The translations under genes were made by a program, and so were the position numbers. Below the pieces are notes generated by a model. The model saw only the letters and a program-made list of their open reading frames with translations, was not told where the DNA came from and made no database searches. A stretch of DNA of 5,761 bases from Candidatus Bathyarchaeota archaeon. Its GTDB lineage: Archaea > Thermoproteota > Bathyarchaeia > TCS64. The stretch spans positions 1-5,761 of the forward strand of contig JAEHCT010000101.1 in NCBI GenBank assembly GCA_020697635.1, given 5' to 3'. Shown in pieces: positions 1-5,624 of the stretch (within the stretch, counting starts at the first letter, position 1; every line of letters begins with the position of its first letter).

Positions 1-265
1 CGAAGTAGACGAGCATGAAGACGCTGAACACCATGGTGGCGAATATCAGCTGCTCAAGGTAGTATGTCTCGAACAGTTCACGCAGCCAAGGCGCCTCGAA
101 GTAGCCGAGGTAGACGGTGGCGAAGAACGTGGCAAGGCTGAACACGTAGCCGACGTAGATCACCCTGTACTTCTTCACGACCCCCTGGAAGATGCTCTTG
201 AACTTATCCAGGTGTGACAGCATCTGCTCTGATGTGCCTACGGCATCCAAGTCTAGTACCGTCAT
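1..265 (-). CDS. Partial membrane protein of unknown function (N-terminal 88 residues)
   Basis: The frame starts at an ATG (265-263 on the minus strand), stays open to the left edge and gives 88 residues beginning MTVLDLDAVGTSEQ. Residues 1-34 are polar (LSHLDKFKSIFQGVVKKYR). Residues about 36-54 form a hydrophobic helix, followed by a short acidic and aromatic loop (about 55-70) and a second helix from about residue 72 to the cut. It is therefore an integral membrane protein with a cytoplasm-like charged N-terminus. Codon use matches the neighbours (third-position G/C, AGG). An AT-rich box (281-292) lies 20-odd bases upstream, fitting a nearly leaderless transcript. The gene follows the protease homologue by 69 bases on the same strand, so read-through is possible. 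I do not recognise the family. The HLDKFK stretch before the first helix faintly recalls the HLEELR start of TatC, but the loop to helix 2 is too short to press that. Confidence 0.75.
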   Translation of the reverse strand, partial: MTVLDLDAVGTSEQMLSHLDKFKSIFQGVVKKYRVIYVGYVFSLATFFATVYLGYFEAPWLRELFETYYLEQLIFATMVFSVFMLVYF

Positions 266-280
266 TTTTGAGCAGGTCTA

Positions 281-292
281 GCGTTAAATCGT
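281..292 (-). promoter_or_regulatory. Candidate TATA box of the partial membrane protein gene
   Basis: On the minus strand this reads CACGATTTAACGC or close to it, with an AT core at 289-284. The core is about 21-23 bases upstream of the ATG at 265. That is slightly short of the usual archaeal 26-27 base spacing to the transcript start, so the RNA would begin almost at the start codon. No Shine-Dalgarno-like sequence lies between the box and the ATG. Confidence 0.4.
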
Positions 293-334
293 GGTCTGTG
301 TAGCAACCCACCACCTACAACATAGCCAGCTACG

Positions 335-1192
335 CTACCGCCCGAATACCTTGTTGAAGGCCTCCCCCACCGAGTCGACTAGGCCGTTGGCGACCCCTGA
401 ACCGACTACGTCGCCGGTGCGCTCCCGGATGAAGCCGTAGAAGACGCCGACGCTGAAAGCGAAGAAACCCCAGCTCCACGACACGGTATAGACGCCCCGC
501 CACGGCCGAACCGTGTTCAAAGCCCTGTCCAGCCCGTATAGGGCGGAGGAGACCAAGAGACCTGGCCCGAAGGCCACGCCCTCGAAGCTCCAAGGCCGCC
601 CATACTCCTCGTTCACGGTGGACTGGACGTAGCCGCGGTAGAAGAGCTCCTCACCGAAGCCGCCGAAGACCAGCTGCCAAAAGATGGTGGAGAATACCTT
701 CAACGTCAGCCTCCCATACACCCCTCCAACGAGTAATGGGATCGATAATAGCAAGACGGCCACGAGCAGACGGGCTCTAGTAGAGGAGAACGGCTTATAC
801 TTCTTCCCGGTGAGGCGCCTGAGGAGCAGGAAAAGCATCACGAAGATCGAGACCGAGAGGACGAGGGAGCCGTCCACGTAACGGTAGGCGGCTCCCTTAG
901 ATGACAGCAGCGTGATGAGCATCTGGGGCGCGACGAGGTAGAGGTACCCCTTCAGCCCCACGTCCAGGCTGGTCTCCCATCTCCTCAGCGTCAAGCCGTA
1001 GAGCTCGAACTCGCGCTTCTGGAGGACCATGACCAGGGTGGGCAGCAGCACCGTCAGGAAGCCCGTGAAGTAGCTCCAACCGAGCACCCGCTGCTCCCAA
1101 CGGATCAGGCCCGAGACCCCCGGCAGAAGGATGATGATCACCTGAAAACACGAGAAAACGGCCAGCACCTCGACGATGGAGCGCCCTCTCAT
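335..1192 (-). CDS. CPBP/CAAX-family intramembrane protease homologue, possibly catalytically altered
   Basis: The protein has 285 residues from ATG 1192 and is strongly hydrophobic, with about seven or eight likely membrane helices (for example residues 8-27, 38-57, 110-124, 141-157, 165-178, 208-221 and 240-256). The family signature EExxxR is present as E181-E182-L-F-Y-R186 after GGFG. It is followed by a second motif at SSALYGLDR (215-223) and a third block, FSVGVFYGFIRERTG (246-260), then GSGVANGLVD (264-273). CPBP proteins (Rce1-like, formerly Abi) cleave substrates inside the membrane using the motif-1 glutamate and histidines in FxxxH and HxxxN/D. Here the aligned positions are Y219xxxR223 and N269xxxD273, so both histidines appear replaced. 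A TTG at 1231 would add 13 residues, but it lies inside the promoter region, so I chose ATG 1192. Family membership is firm; protease activity is doubtful. The substrate is unknown. Confidence 0.85.
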   Translation of the reverse strand: MRGRSIVEVLAVFSCFQVIIILLPGVSGLIRWEQRVLGWSYFTGFLTVLLPTLVMVLQKREFELYGLTLRRWETSLDVGLKGYLYLVAPQMLITLLSSKGAAYRYVDGSLVLSVSIFVMLFLLLRRLTGKKYKPFSSTRARLLVAVLLLSIPLLVGGVYGRLTLKVFSTIFWQLVFGGFGEELFYRGYVQSTVNEEYGRPWSFEGVAFGPGLLVSSALYGLDRALNTVRPWRGVYTVSWSWGFFAFSVGVFYGFIRERTGDVVGSGVANGLVDSVGEAFNKVFGR

Positions 1193-1266
1193 GGTGACAA
1201 CTATCCCTGATACGGATTTAGGGGTTTTCAAAGGATTTAAAGCCGGGCCGTCGGGTGTAAGGCTGT
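1193..1266. promoter_or_regulatory. Divergent intergenic region with a shared symmetric TATA box
   Basis: Only 74 bases separate the minus-strand protease homologue from the plus-strand cysteine-rich gene. The palindrome TTTAAA sits at 1236-1241. Its centre is 28.5 bases before the plus-strand ATG at 1267, ideal for a leaderless transcript. It is about 47 bases before the minus-strand ATG at 1192, which would leave a 5' leader of about 20 bases. The heptamer GGATTTA occurs twice (1214-1220 and 1233-1239), 19 bases apart, and the second copy forms part of the box. The first copy could be a second TATA element for the plus gene or half of an operator; that is inference. Confidence 0.55.
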
Positions 1267-1740
1267 ATGTTCGAGGGCGTCAGGCGTGCCTACGTGCTGC
1301 AGATCGCGTACATAATGGAGGTCATCGAGGAGCAGGGTACAGACGAGGCTCTGAGGATGCTCGACGCGGCCGCGAAGAGGCAGGGCGCATTAGTGGCCCG
1401 GGAGATGAGGAGGACGCTCCCCGAGGGCATTGGCGCCCTCGACGTGGGCGCCGAGGTTTACCGCAGGTTCATGGCCGACGCCGGCGCCGAGATAACCGAG
1501 CACAGGCGAGACGAGGGGAGCGTCACCTTCCTAATAAGGAGGTGCCCCTTCTACGAGGCGTTCCTGGAGGTGGGCGTGGACTGCGGCATGTTCCTGAACG
1601 GGCTCTGCGGCAACCTGACCCTTCCCAGCATCCAGTACACCCTTAGCCACTTCGACGATGGACTCAGGGTGGAGCCGGTGGTGACCCGTGAGAGCGCCGA
1701 GGAGCTCTGCCTGGAGAGGGTGTACCTGGCCGAGGAGTAA
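1267..1740 (+). CDS. Small cysteine-containing protein, ATC hydrolase (L-2-amino-thiazoline-4-carboxylate hydrolase)-like
   Basis: The protein has 157 residues. The ATG at 1267 is fixed by an in-frame TAA at 1258 and sits at leaderless distance from the TATA box. Residues 1-50 look helical and charged (EALRMLDAAAKRQGALVAREMR). Residues 55-90 are mixed. The C-terminal half carries four cysteines, C93 (RRCPFYEAF), C106 (GVDCGMF), C114 (NGLCGN) and C148 (EELCLERVYL). The CPxYEA segment, a following G-x-D-C, and a last cysteine in a strand near the C-terminus resemble the ATC hydrolase family (Pfam ATC_hydrolase), whose founding member opens a thiazoline ring in bacterial L-cysteine synthesis from ATC. 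Most archaeal relatives have no tested function. It is soluble, with no signal peptide. The flavoprotein gene follows 33 bases later on the same strand, which hints at a shared substrate. The cysteines could instead bind metal. The family call is from memory of motifs, not a search. Confidence 0.7.
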   Translation: MFEGVRRAYVLQIAYIMEVIEEQGTDEALRMLDAAAKRQGALVAREMRRTLPEGIGALDVGAEVYRRFMADAGAEITEHRRDEGSVTFLIRRCPFYEAFLEVGVDCGMFLNGLCGNLTLPSIQYTLSHFDDGLRVEPVVTRESAEELCLERVYLAEE

Positions 1741-1751
1741 CTCAAATACGG
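1741..1751 (+). promoter_or_regulatory. Candidate TATA box of the flavoprotein gene
   Basis: CTCAAATACGG directly follows the stop of the preceding gene. The AAATA core (1744-1748) is 28 bases upstream of the ATG at 1774, the same spacing as at 1267, so a leaderless flavoprotein transcript is likely even though the two genes could also be read through. No Shine-Dalgarno sequence lies in the 33-base gap. Confidence 0.45.
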
Positions 1752-1773
1752 TTGCTCCCCATATTCTACCGTC

Positions 1774-3384
1774 ATGGCTCTTCGTTTCACATCGGACATA
1801 CTCATCATAGGCACGGGCGGCGCCGGCCTGAGGGCCGCCGTGGAGGCTCATGAGAAGGGTGCGCACGTATTACTGGTCTCCAAGGCCCCCGCCGGCTACA
1901 ACAACTGCACCATAGTCGCGGGCAGCGGCTACCTAGCGGCGGTGGGAGGCATGACGCCCGGGGAGCACCGGGAGCGGACCCTCGGCGTCGGGAAGGGCGT
2001 CAACGACCCGAAGCTAGTGGATGTGTTGACGGAGGAGGGCGGCGGACGCGTCCTTGAGCTGGAGAAATACGGGCTGGTGGTCAACGTGCGCCGCGGAGGA
2101 ATAAGCGTCGGCGACGAGGACACCAGGCTAGGCCAAGGCATCACCCTGCCCATGGTGGACTACCTGAGGAAGCTGGGCGTCGAGTTCGTGGAGAACACCA
2201 TCGTCACGCGGCTGCTCAAGAAGGAGGGGAGGGTCGTGGGGGCAGTCGGTTACCACGGCGACGAGAAGCAGCCCGTGGTCTACCAATGCAAGGCCGTCAT
2301 ACTGGCGACCGGCGGCGCAGGCGCCCTCTACAAGCGCACTGACTGCCCGCTCAGGACCACGGGCGACGGGTACAGCCTCGCATACCACGCCGGCGCCCGG
2401 CTCAGGGACATGGAGTTCGTCCAGTTCTTCCCCCTCGCCCTTGCAGAACCCGGGGCGCCGCCGCTCCTCGTGGACGGCCCCGTCATCGAGGAAGGCAAGA
2501 TCATGAACGTGCTCGGCGAGGACATCCCGGAGAAGCATAACGTCACCGAACGGCCCTACATAGCGAGGAGCCGGGACCTCCTTTCGAGGGCGATGATGCT
2601 GGAGATAGTGAAGGGCGAGGGGGTTGACGGAGCGGTCCTCGTGGACGGCCGTGAGGTGGTCAGGAGGAGCAAGCCGGGGGACTCCTTCGGCATGGGCAGC
2701 TACGAGTTCTTCGTGAACAGGCTGCAGGCACACGAGCGGCCCTTCAGGGTGGCGCCCCTCACACACTTCACCATGGGGGGCGTGGTGGCTAACACGTGGG
2801 GCGAGACGGATGTGGAGGGGCTCTTCGCCGCAGGCGAGGTCGTGGGCGGGGTGCACGGCGCCAACAGGCACGGCGGCAACGCCCTCACGGACGTGACCGT
2901 CTTCGGGGCGAGGGCCGCGGCTAGGGCGGCCGAGTACGCGGAGAAGGTGAGCCACGAGGAAGTCGAGGAACTGGTCGAGGAAGACGTAAAGCGCTACGAG
3001 GGGCTCGCGAGACGGGAGACGGGCTACACGCCTAGATCCATGATGGGTGTGCTCAGGGAGACCATGTGGGAGAAGGCGGGGGTGATCAGGGACAGCGAGA
3101 TGCTCGTCGAGGCCTTCGAGAAGATACAGGATCTCAGGGACTCGACGCGGAGGCTTATGGTCCTGCCCGGGAGGCAGATGATCTCAGCCCTGGAGATACC
3201 CATGGCGCTGGACGCGGCGGAGATGATCGTCAGGGCCGCAATGATGAGGCGTGAGAGCAGGGGCGCCCACTATAGGCTAGACCACCCGGAGGAGGACCCC
3301 GCGTGGGTCAAGACCGTGATTATATCCAAGAAAGACTCGGCCATGCAGCTGACCACGGTCCCCATAGGTGAGGCGTTTGAGTGA
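1774..3384 (+). CDS. FAD-dependent oxidoreductase of the fumarate reductase/succinate dehydrogenase flavoprotein family
   Basis: The protein has 536 residues. An N-terminal Rossmann motif, DILIIGTGGAGLRAA (G13, G15, G18), with VSKA at 35-38 binds FAD. A second FAD contact is ILATGGAGALY (176-186). The capping/catalytic region keeps the family's shuttle arginine context SRDLLSRA (R272), the histidine of HFTMGGV (H331), and GANRHGGNAL (R365) before the C-terminal FAD segment. A helical C-terminal domain ends with SRGAHYRLDHPEEDPAWVK (495-513), typical of SdhA/FrdA/NadB. Two differences stand out. The covalent-FAD histidine of SdhA/FrdA is absent (GYNNCTIVAG, 41-50), so FAD is probably non-covalent. 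The QFHPT substrate motif is QFFPL (217-221). No signal peptide, heme motif or Fe-S cluster is present, so electrons must come from a separate partner. The substrate is unknown; fumarate, aspartate or another unsaturated acid cannot be told apart here. It lies between the ATC-hydrolase-like gene and an overlapping alkD-like gene. Confidence 0.9.
   Translation: MALRFTSDILIIGTGGAGLRAAVEAHEKGAHVLLVSKAPAGYNNCTIVAGSGYLAAVGGMTPGEHRERTLGVGKGVNDPKLVDVLTEEGGGRVLELEKYGLVVNVRRGGISVGDEDTRLGQGITLPMVDYLRKLGVEFVENTIVTRLLKKEGRVVGAVGYHGDEKQPVVYQCKAVILATGGAGALYKRTDCPLRTTGDGYSLAYHAGARLRDMEFVQFFPLALAEPGAPPLLVDGPVIEEGKIMNVLGEDIPEKHNVTERPYIARSRDLLSRAMMLEIVKGEGVDGAVLVDGREVVRRSKPGDSFGMGSYEFFVNRLQAHERPFRVAPLTHFTMGGVVANTWGETDVEGLFAAGEVVGGVHGANRHGGNALTDVTVFGARAAARAAEYAEKVSHEEVEELVEEDVKRYEGLARRETGYTPRSMMGVLRETMWEKAGVIRDSEMLVEAFEKIQDLRDSTRRLMVLPGRQMISALEIPMALDAAEMIVRAAMMRRESRGAHYRLDHPEEDPAWVKTVIISKKDSAMQLTTVPIGEAFE
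3367..3373 (+). promoter_or_regulatory. Shine-Dalgarno-like site inside the flavoprotein gene, bearing on the alkD start
   Basis: GGTGAGG, within the last codons of the flavoprotein, can pair with the CACCUCC end of archaeal 16S rRNA. It lies a few bases before TTG 3377 and overlaps the GTG at 3368, which it could not serve. This is the only convincing ribosome-binding-like sequence ahead of any gene in the window, as expected for an internal, non-leaderless cistron. Confidence 0.4.
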
Positions 3385-4078
3385 TCTCGCCGAGAGGATG
3401 ATGGCAGAGATCAGGGATTCCAGCGACCCCGAGAAGGAGGCTCAGCTGAGGAGGTACTTTCGTGAGCCCATAGAGACCCACGGCCTGACCAGCCAGCAGT
3501 CCATGGACATAGCGAGGAAGTACTACCCCGAGGTGAAGGGGGACCTGGAAAGGGCGATGAGCCTCACCGGGGAGCTGATGAGCCACAGGAACCTCAGCTA
3601 TAGCTCCGTTGCCCTCAGGATGCTCGAGAGGTTCAGCAGGCGGCTTGAGCCAAGCCACTTCCCGGTCTTCGACGGCTGGGTGGAGCATCTCACCAACTGG
3701 GCCACCACGGACCACCTTTGCACCAAGATAATCGCCGAGGCGGTGAAGAAGGACCCGGGTCTGGCGGAGAGGCTTCTGGAGTGGACTGGCTCAGACAACA
3801 GGTGGAGGCGGAGAGCCGCAGCCGTGAGTCTGGTCCCGTTGGCTCGGAGAGGCGAGATGCTCGGCGACGTGTTCAGGGTGGCCGACAGGCTGATGACGGA
3901 CGGCGACGACATGGTCCAGAAGAGCGTGGGCTGGATGCTCAAGGAGGCCTCGAAGAGGCACCCAGAGGAGGTGAGGGCGTACCTGCTCAGGTGGAGGGAG
4001 GAGTCGCCTGCCCTCATACTGAGGTACGCCTCCGAGAAGCTGCCGAAAGGCATGAGGGTGCTGAAAACCAGGCACTAG
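3368..4078 (+). CDS. alkD: AlkD-type HEAT-repeat DNA alkylation repair glycosylase
   Basis: The protein has 236 residues, close to the AlkD norm (about 230-240), and is built of alpha-helical HEAT-like repeats throughout. AlkD removes positively charged alkylated bases such as 3-methyladenine and 7-methylguanine without flipping the base. The pocket residues described for Bacillus cereus AlkD have counterparts here: W111 and D115 in TNWATTDHL, W139 and an arginine in RWRRRAAAV (R148 or R149), and W189 in VQKSVGWMLKE, with W111 to W189 spaced as in the bacterial protein. The N-terminal YFREP and KYYPEVKGD stretches also fit. The GTG at 3368 overlaps the flavoprotein gene by 17 bases. A TTG at 3377, preceded by GGTGAGG (3367-3373), or ATG 3398, are alternatives; the Shine-Dalgarno-like GGTGA favours TTG 3377. 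The overlap implies co-transcription and translational coupling with the flavoprotein. Cytoplasmic; no oddity in key residues. Confidence 0.88.
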   Translation: MRRLSDLAERMMAEIRDSSDPEKEAQLRRYFREPIETHGLTSQQSMDIARKYYPEVKGDLERAMSLTGELMSHRNLSYSSVALRMLERFSRRLEPSHFPVFDGWVEHLTNWATTDHLCTKIIAEAVKKDPGLAERLLEWTGSDNRWRRRAAAVSLVPLARRGEMLGDVFRVADRLMTDGDDMVQKSVGWMLKEASKRHPEEVRAYLLRWREESPALILRYASEKLPKGMRVLKTRH

Positions 4079-4090
4079 CCTGCTTTTCTG

Positions 4091-4120
4091 TCATTTATTA
4101 ACACTCCATAATCGCTTTAG
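4091..4120 (+). promoter_or_regulatory. Candidate promoter of the CBS-domain gene
   Basis: The 72-base gap after alkD opens with a short T-run (4084-4087), possibly a weak terminator, followed by TTTATTA (4094-4100), which is a good archaeal TATA box and predicts a transcript start near 4124 with a leader of about 27 bases. A weaker box, CTTTAG (4115-4120), would give an almost leaderless message starting about 8 bases before TTG 4151. The sequence does not decide between them. Confidence 0.4.
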
Positions 4121-4150
4121 GCGTCGCGTCGACCGTGACCATGATTAGGT

Positions 4151-4609
4151 TTGGTACTTACTGTCCGGGAAGTAATGACCCCACAGGTAGTGACGATCGA
4201 CTACAAGCAGTCGGTCAGGAACGCCGCGAGGAGGATGACAAAGTTCGGTATAAGCAGCCTGCTAGTTGTGGCCGACGACGGCCTCAAGGGGATTATAACG
4301 GAGAGGGATATCGTCCAGAGGATAGTGTGCAGCGGGTTGGACCCCGCCGAGACGCCGGTGTGCGACGTCATGTCTGAGCCCGTGATAGTAGTGGGCCCCG
4401 ATGAGCCGCTGGAGAAGGCCGTCGAGCTCATGCTGATACAGAGGATCAAGAAGCTTCCTATCATGGAGCGGGATGACGGGGTGATGAAGCTAATAGGAAT
4501 ACTTAGCCTTCTTGACGTGGCGAAGCTCCACCCTGACCTGCTGGAGGGGCTGAGGGCCATGGTTGAGGAGCAGTACGCCTCAGTCGAAGGAGACTTCTAC
4601 GTCTCGTAG
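4151..4609 (+). CDS. Two-CBS-domain regulatory protein
   Basis: The protein has 152 residues and consists almost wholly of a tandem CBS (Bateman) module. CBS1 is about residues 5-60: VREVMTPQVVTI, SVRNAARRMTKFGISSLLVVAD, GLKGIITERDIVQRIV. CBS2 is about 70-128: VCDVMSEPVIVVGPDEPLEKAVELM, KKLPIMERDDG, KLIGILSLLDVAK. The GIITERDIV and GILSLLDVAK turns are the usual nucleotide-contact segments, so AMP, ATP or SAM-type ligands are plausible but untested. A helical acidic tail (129-152) follows, with no fused enzyme or DNA-binding domain, so it presumably acts by binding another protein or as a dimeric sensor. The TTG start is forced: an in-frame TGA lies at 4142, and the next start codon (ATG of VMT) would remove the first strand. 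Upstream GTG 4135 and ATG 4141 are out of frame. Cysteines C60 and C71 lie in the linker between the domains. Confidence 0.92.
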   Translation: MVLTVREVMTPQVVTIDYKQSVRNAARRMTKFGISSLLVVADDGLKGIITERDIVQRIVCSGLDPAETPVCDVMSEPVIVVGPDEPLEKAVELMLIQRIKKLPIMERDDGVMKLIGILSLLDVAKLHPDLLEGLRAMVEEQYASVEGDFYVS

Positions 4610-4620
4610 CCTCCGCCAAC

Positions 4621-4632
4621 TCTTTTAAATCG
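4621..4632 (+). promoter_or_regulatory. TATA box of the MBL-fold hydrolase gene
   Basis: TCTTTTAAATCG lies in the 50-base gap after the CBS gene. The TTTAAA core (4624-4629) is centred about 33 bases before ATG 4660, predicting a leader of only a few bases. This matches the other leaderless-style promoters in the window and suggests the hydrolase is expressed independently of the CBS gene. Confidence 0.55.
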
Positions 4633-4659
4633 TATAGCCCACTATCCCTTGATTCTTGT

Positions 4660-5487
4660 ATGAAGCTTAGCAAGGTTTCTGACAGGGTGTACGCTAACTG
4701 GGACGGCGAGACCGGCGGAAACGTGGGGATAATTAGGCTCGACGACAGGGTGCTGGTGGTGGACGCCCAGTACCCGGGCAGCGCCAGGAGGTTCAGGGAG
4801 GCGATACCCAGGGTCACGGACAAGCCGCTCAGCCACCTCCTGCTGACCCACATCCACGGCGACCACGTCTTCGGGAACATGGTGTTCGAGGACCTGGAGA
4901 TCGTCAGCCACCGGAGGCTCTGGGAGAAGATGGAGAAGAGCCTCGATAACGAGTGGACCCCCGGGAACCTCGAGAAGATGCTCGAGACGTACAGGCGGGA
5001 CGCCCCTGAGCGTTGGTGGCTCTTCGAGGGGCTCAGGATCGTGGTGCCGACAACGACCTTCACCGAGACCTGGGAGACGGACGGAGTCGAGTTCATCCAC
5101 ACAGGCGGCCACACGGACTGCAGCAGCGTCGTATACGTGCCGGAGGACAGGGCCCTCTTCGCCGGTGACCTCCTCTTCGTCGGCCGGTTCCCGTGGGCCG
5201 GGGACCCTACGGCGGACCCAGACAGGTGGATCGAGGCGTTCCAGAGGATACTCAAGATGGATGTGGAGAAGATCGTGCCCGGCCACGGGCCCCTCTGCGA
5301 CATGGAGGAGGTGGAGAGGCAGCTCAAGTGGATGAAGGAGGTGCGGTGGATCATGAGGGGCCTCATCGAGGAGGGGGTCTCGGAGGAAGAGGTGCTGGAC
5401 TACAGGTACCCTGAGCTATACGCAACTGAGCGCCCGGAGTGGCAGAAGCGGAGCTGGATCCGGTGGTACCAGCACTGGAGTGGCTAA
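4660..5487 (+). CDS. Metallo-beta-lactamase-fold metal-dependent hydrolase
   Basis: The protein has 275 residues. The full MBL dinuclear metal site is visible: HxHxDH as H64-I-H66-G-D68-H69 (LLLTHIHGDHVFGN), H151 in TGGHTDCSS, D170 in LFAGDLLF and H209 in VPGHGP. The N-terminal strands (residues 1-37, ending LVVDAQ) and the alternating strand-helix pattern to about 215 form the alpha-beta-beta-alpha fold. A helical tail rich in W, R and E (216-275, ending IRWYQHWSG) follows and may mediate oligomerisation or close the active site. MBL proteins hydrolyse thioesters such as glyoxalase II substrates, phosphodiesters, lactones or sulfur compounds. No beta-CASP domain (RNase J/CPSF) and no flavodiiron domain is present, so it belongs to the broad stand-alone class and the substrate cannot be called. 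It is soluble with no signal peptide. It has its own TATA box and is the last gene of the GC-rich block; a T-run about 90 bases past the stop may end its transcript. Confidence 0.9.
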   Translation: MKLSKVSDRVYANWDGETGGNVGIIRLDDRVLVVDAQYPGSARRFREAIPRVTDKPLSHLLLTHIHGDHVFGNMVFEDLEIVSHRRLWEKMEKSLDNEWTPGNLEKMLETYRRDAPERWWLFEGLRIVVPTTTFTETWETDGVEFIHTGGHTDCSSVVYVPEDRALFAGDLLFVGRFPWAGDPTADPDRWIEAFQRILKMDVEKIVPGHGPLCDMEEVERQLKWMKEVRWIMRGLIEEGVSEEEVLDYRYPELYATERPEWQKRSWIRWYQHWSG

Positions 5488-5573
5488 CCCCGGTTCCTTG
5501 TTCCATGTAACAGGCATATTGAATTTCTTGCACTATAACAAGCAGGTTTATGGGATAAAGAATATACTACATA

Positions 5574-5586
5574 GACTTTTTGATAT
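5574..5586 (+). terminator. Candidate T-run terminator of the MBL hydrolase transcript
   Basis: GACTTTTTGATAT contains five consecutive T residues on the plus strand about 90 bases after the hydrolase stop, in AT-rich sequence. Archaeal RNA polymerase terminates at such T-runs without needing a hairpin. It is a single short run, so the call is modest. Confidence 0.35.
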
Positions 5587-5624
5587 TTATAAGGTAGAGA
5601 ATTTCCAGCTTACCCATAACGAGG

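Noticed and set aside
1..265. TatC identity for the partial membrane protein
   Set aside because: Only a vague HLxxxK similarity before helix 1; the loop between the two helices is shorter than in TatC and no other TatC residues are visible in the 88 residues.
1190..1231. TTG 1231 as start of the CPBP homologue
   Set aside because: It would lie inside the region between the TATA box and the predicted transcript start; ATG 1192 begins just before the first membrane helix.
1176..1646. Plus-strand open frame overlapping the start of the cysteine-rich gene
   Set aside because: The product is dominated by R and G, typical of an out-of-frame reading of GC-rich DNA; the 1267 frame has the promoter spacing and family-like motifs.
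2128..2955. Long open frame (275 codons) on the minus strand inside the flavoprotein gene
   Set aside because: It is a shadow of GC-rich codons in the opposite strand; its product is rich in H, P, R and A with no fold, and the plus-strand frame has clear FAD-binding motifs.
4135..4377. 80-codon open frame starting ahead of the CBS gene
   Set aside because: It runs through CBS1 in another frame with an R/G/D-rich product; the CBS motifs are unambiguous in the 4151 frame.
1267..4609. A multi-gene defence or novel operon system
   Set aside because: The genes are common archaeal families with separate promoters; no nuclease, toxin, STAND ATPase, reverse transcriptase or repeat array accompanies them in this window.
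4503..5366. Long minus-strand open frame opposite the MBL gene
   Set aside because: The translation is low-complexity S/T/R/P-rich with no motif, while the plus strand encodes a complete MBL metal site.
5497..5542. CTTGTT/AACAAG inverted repeat and CTTG/CAAG mini-hairpin after the MBL stop
   Set aside because: Stems of 4-6 bp in AT-rich DNA with a long loop or no T-run are expected by chance and do not resemble archaeal terminators.
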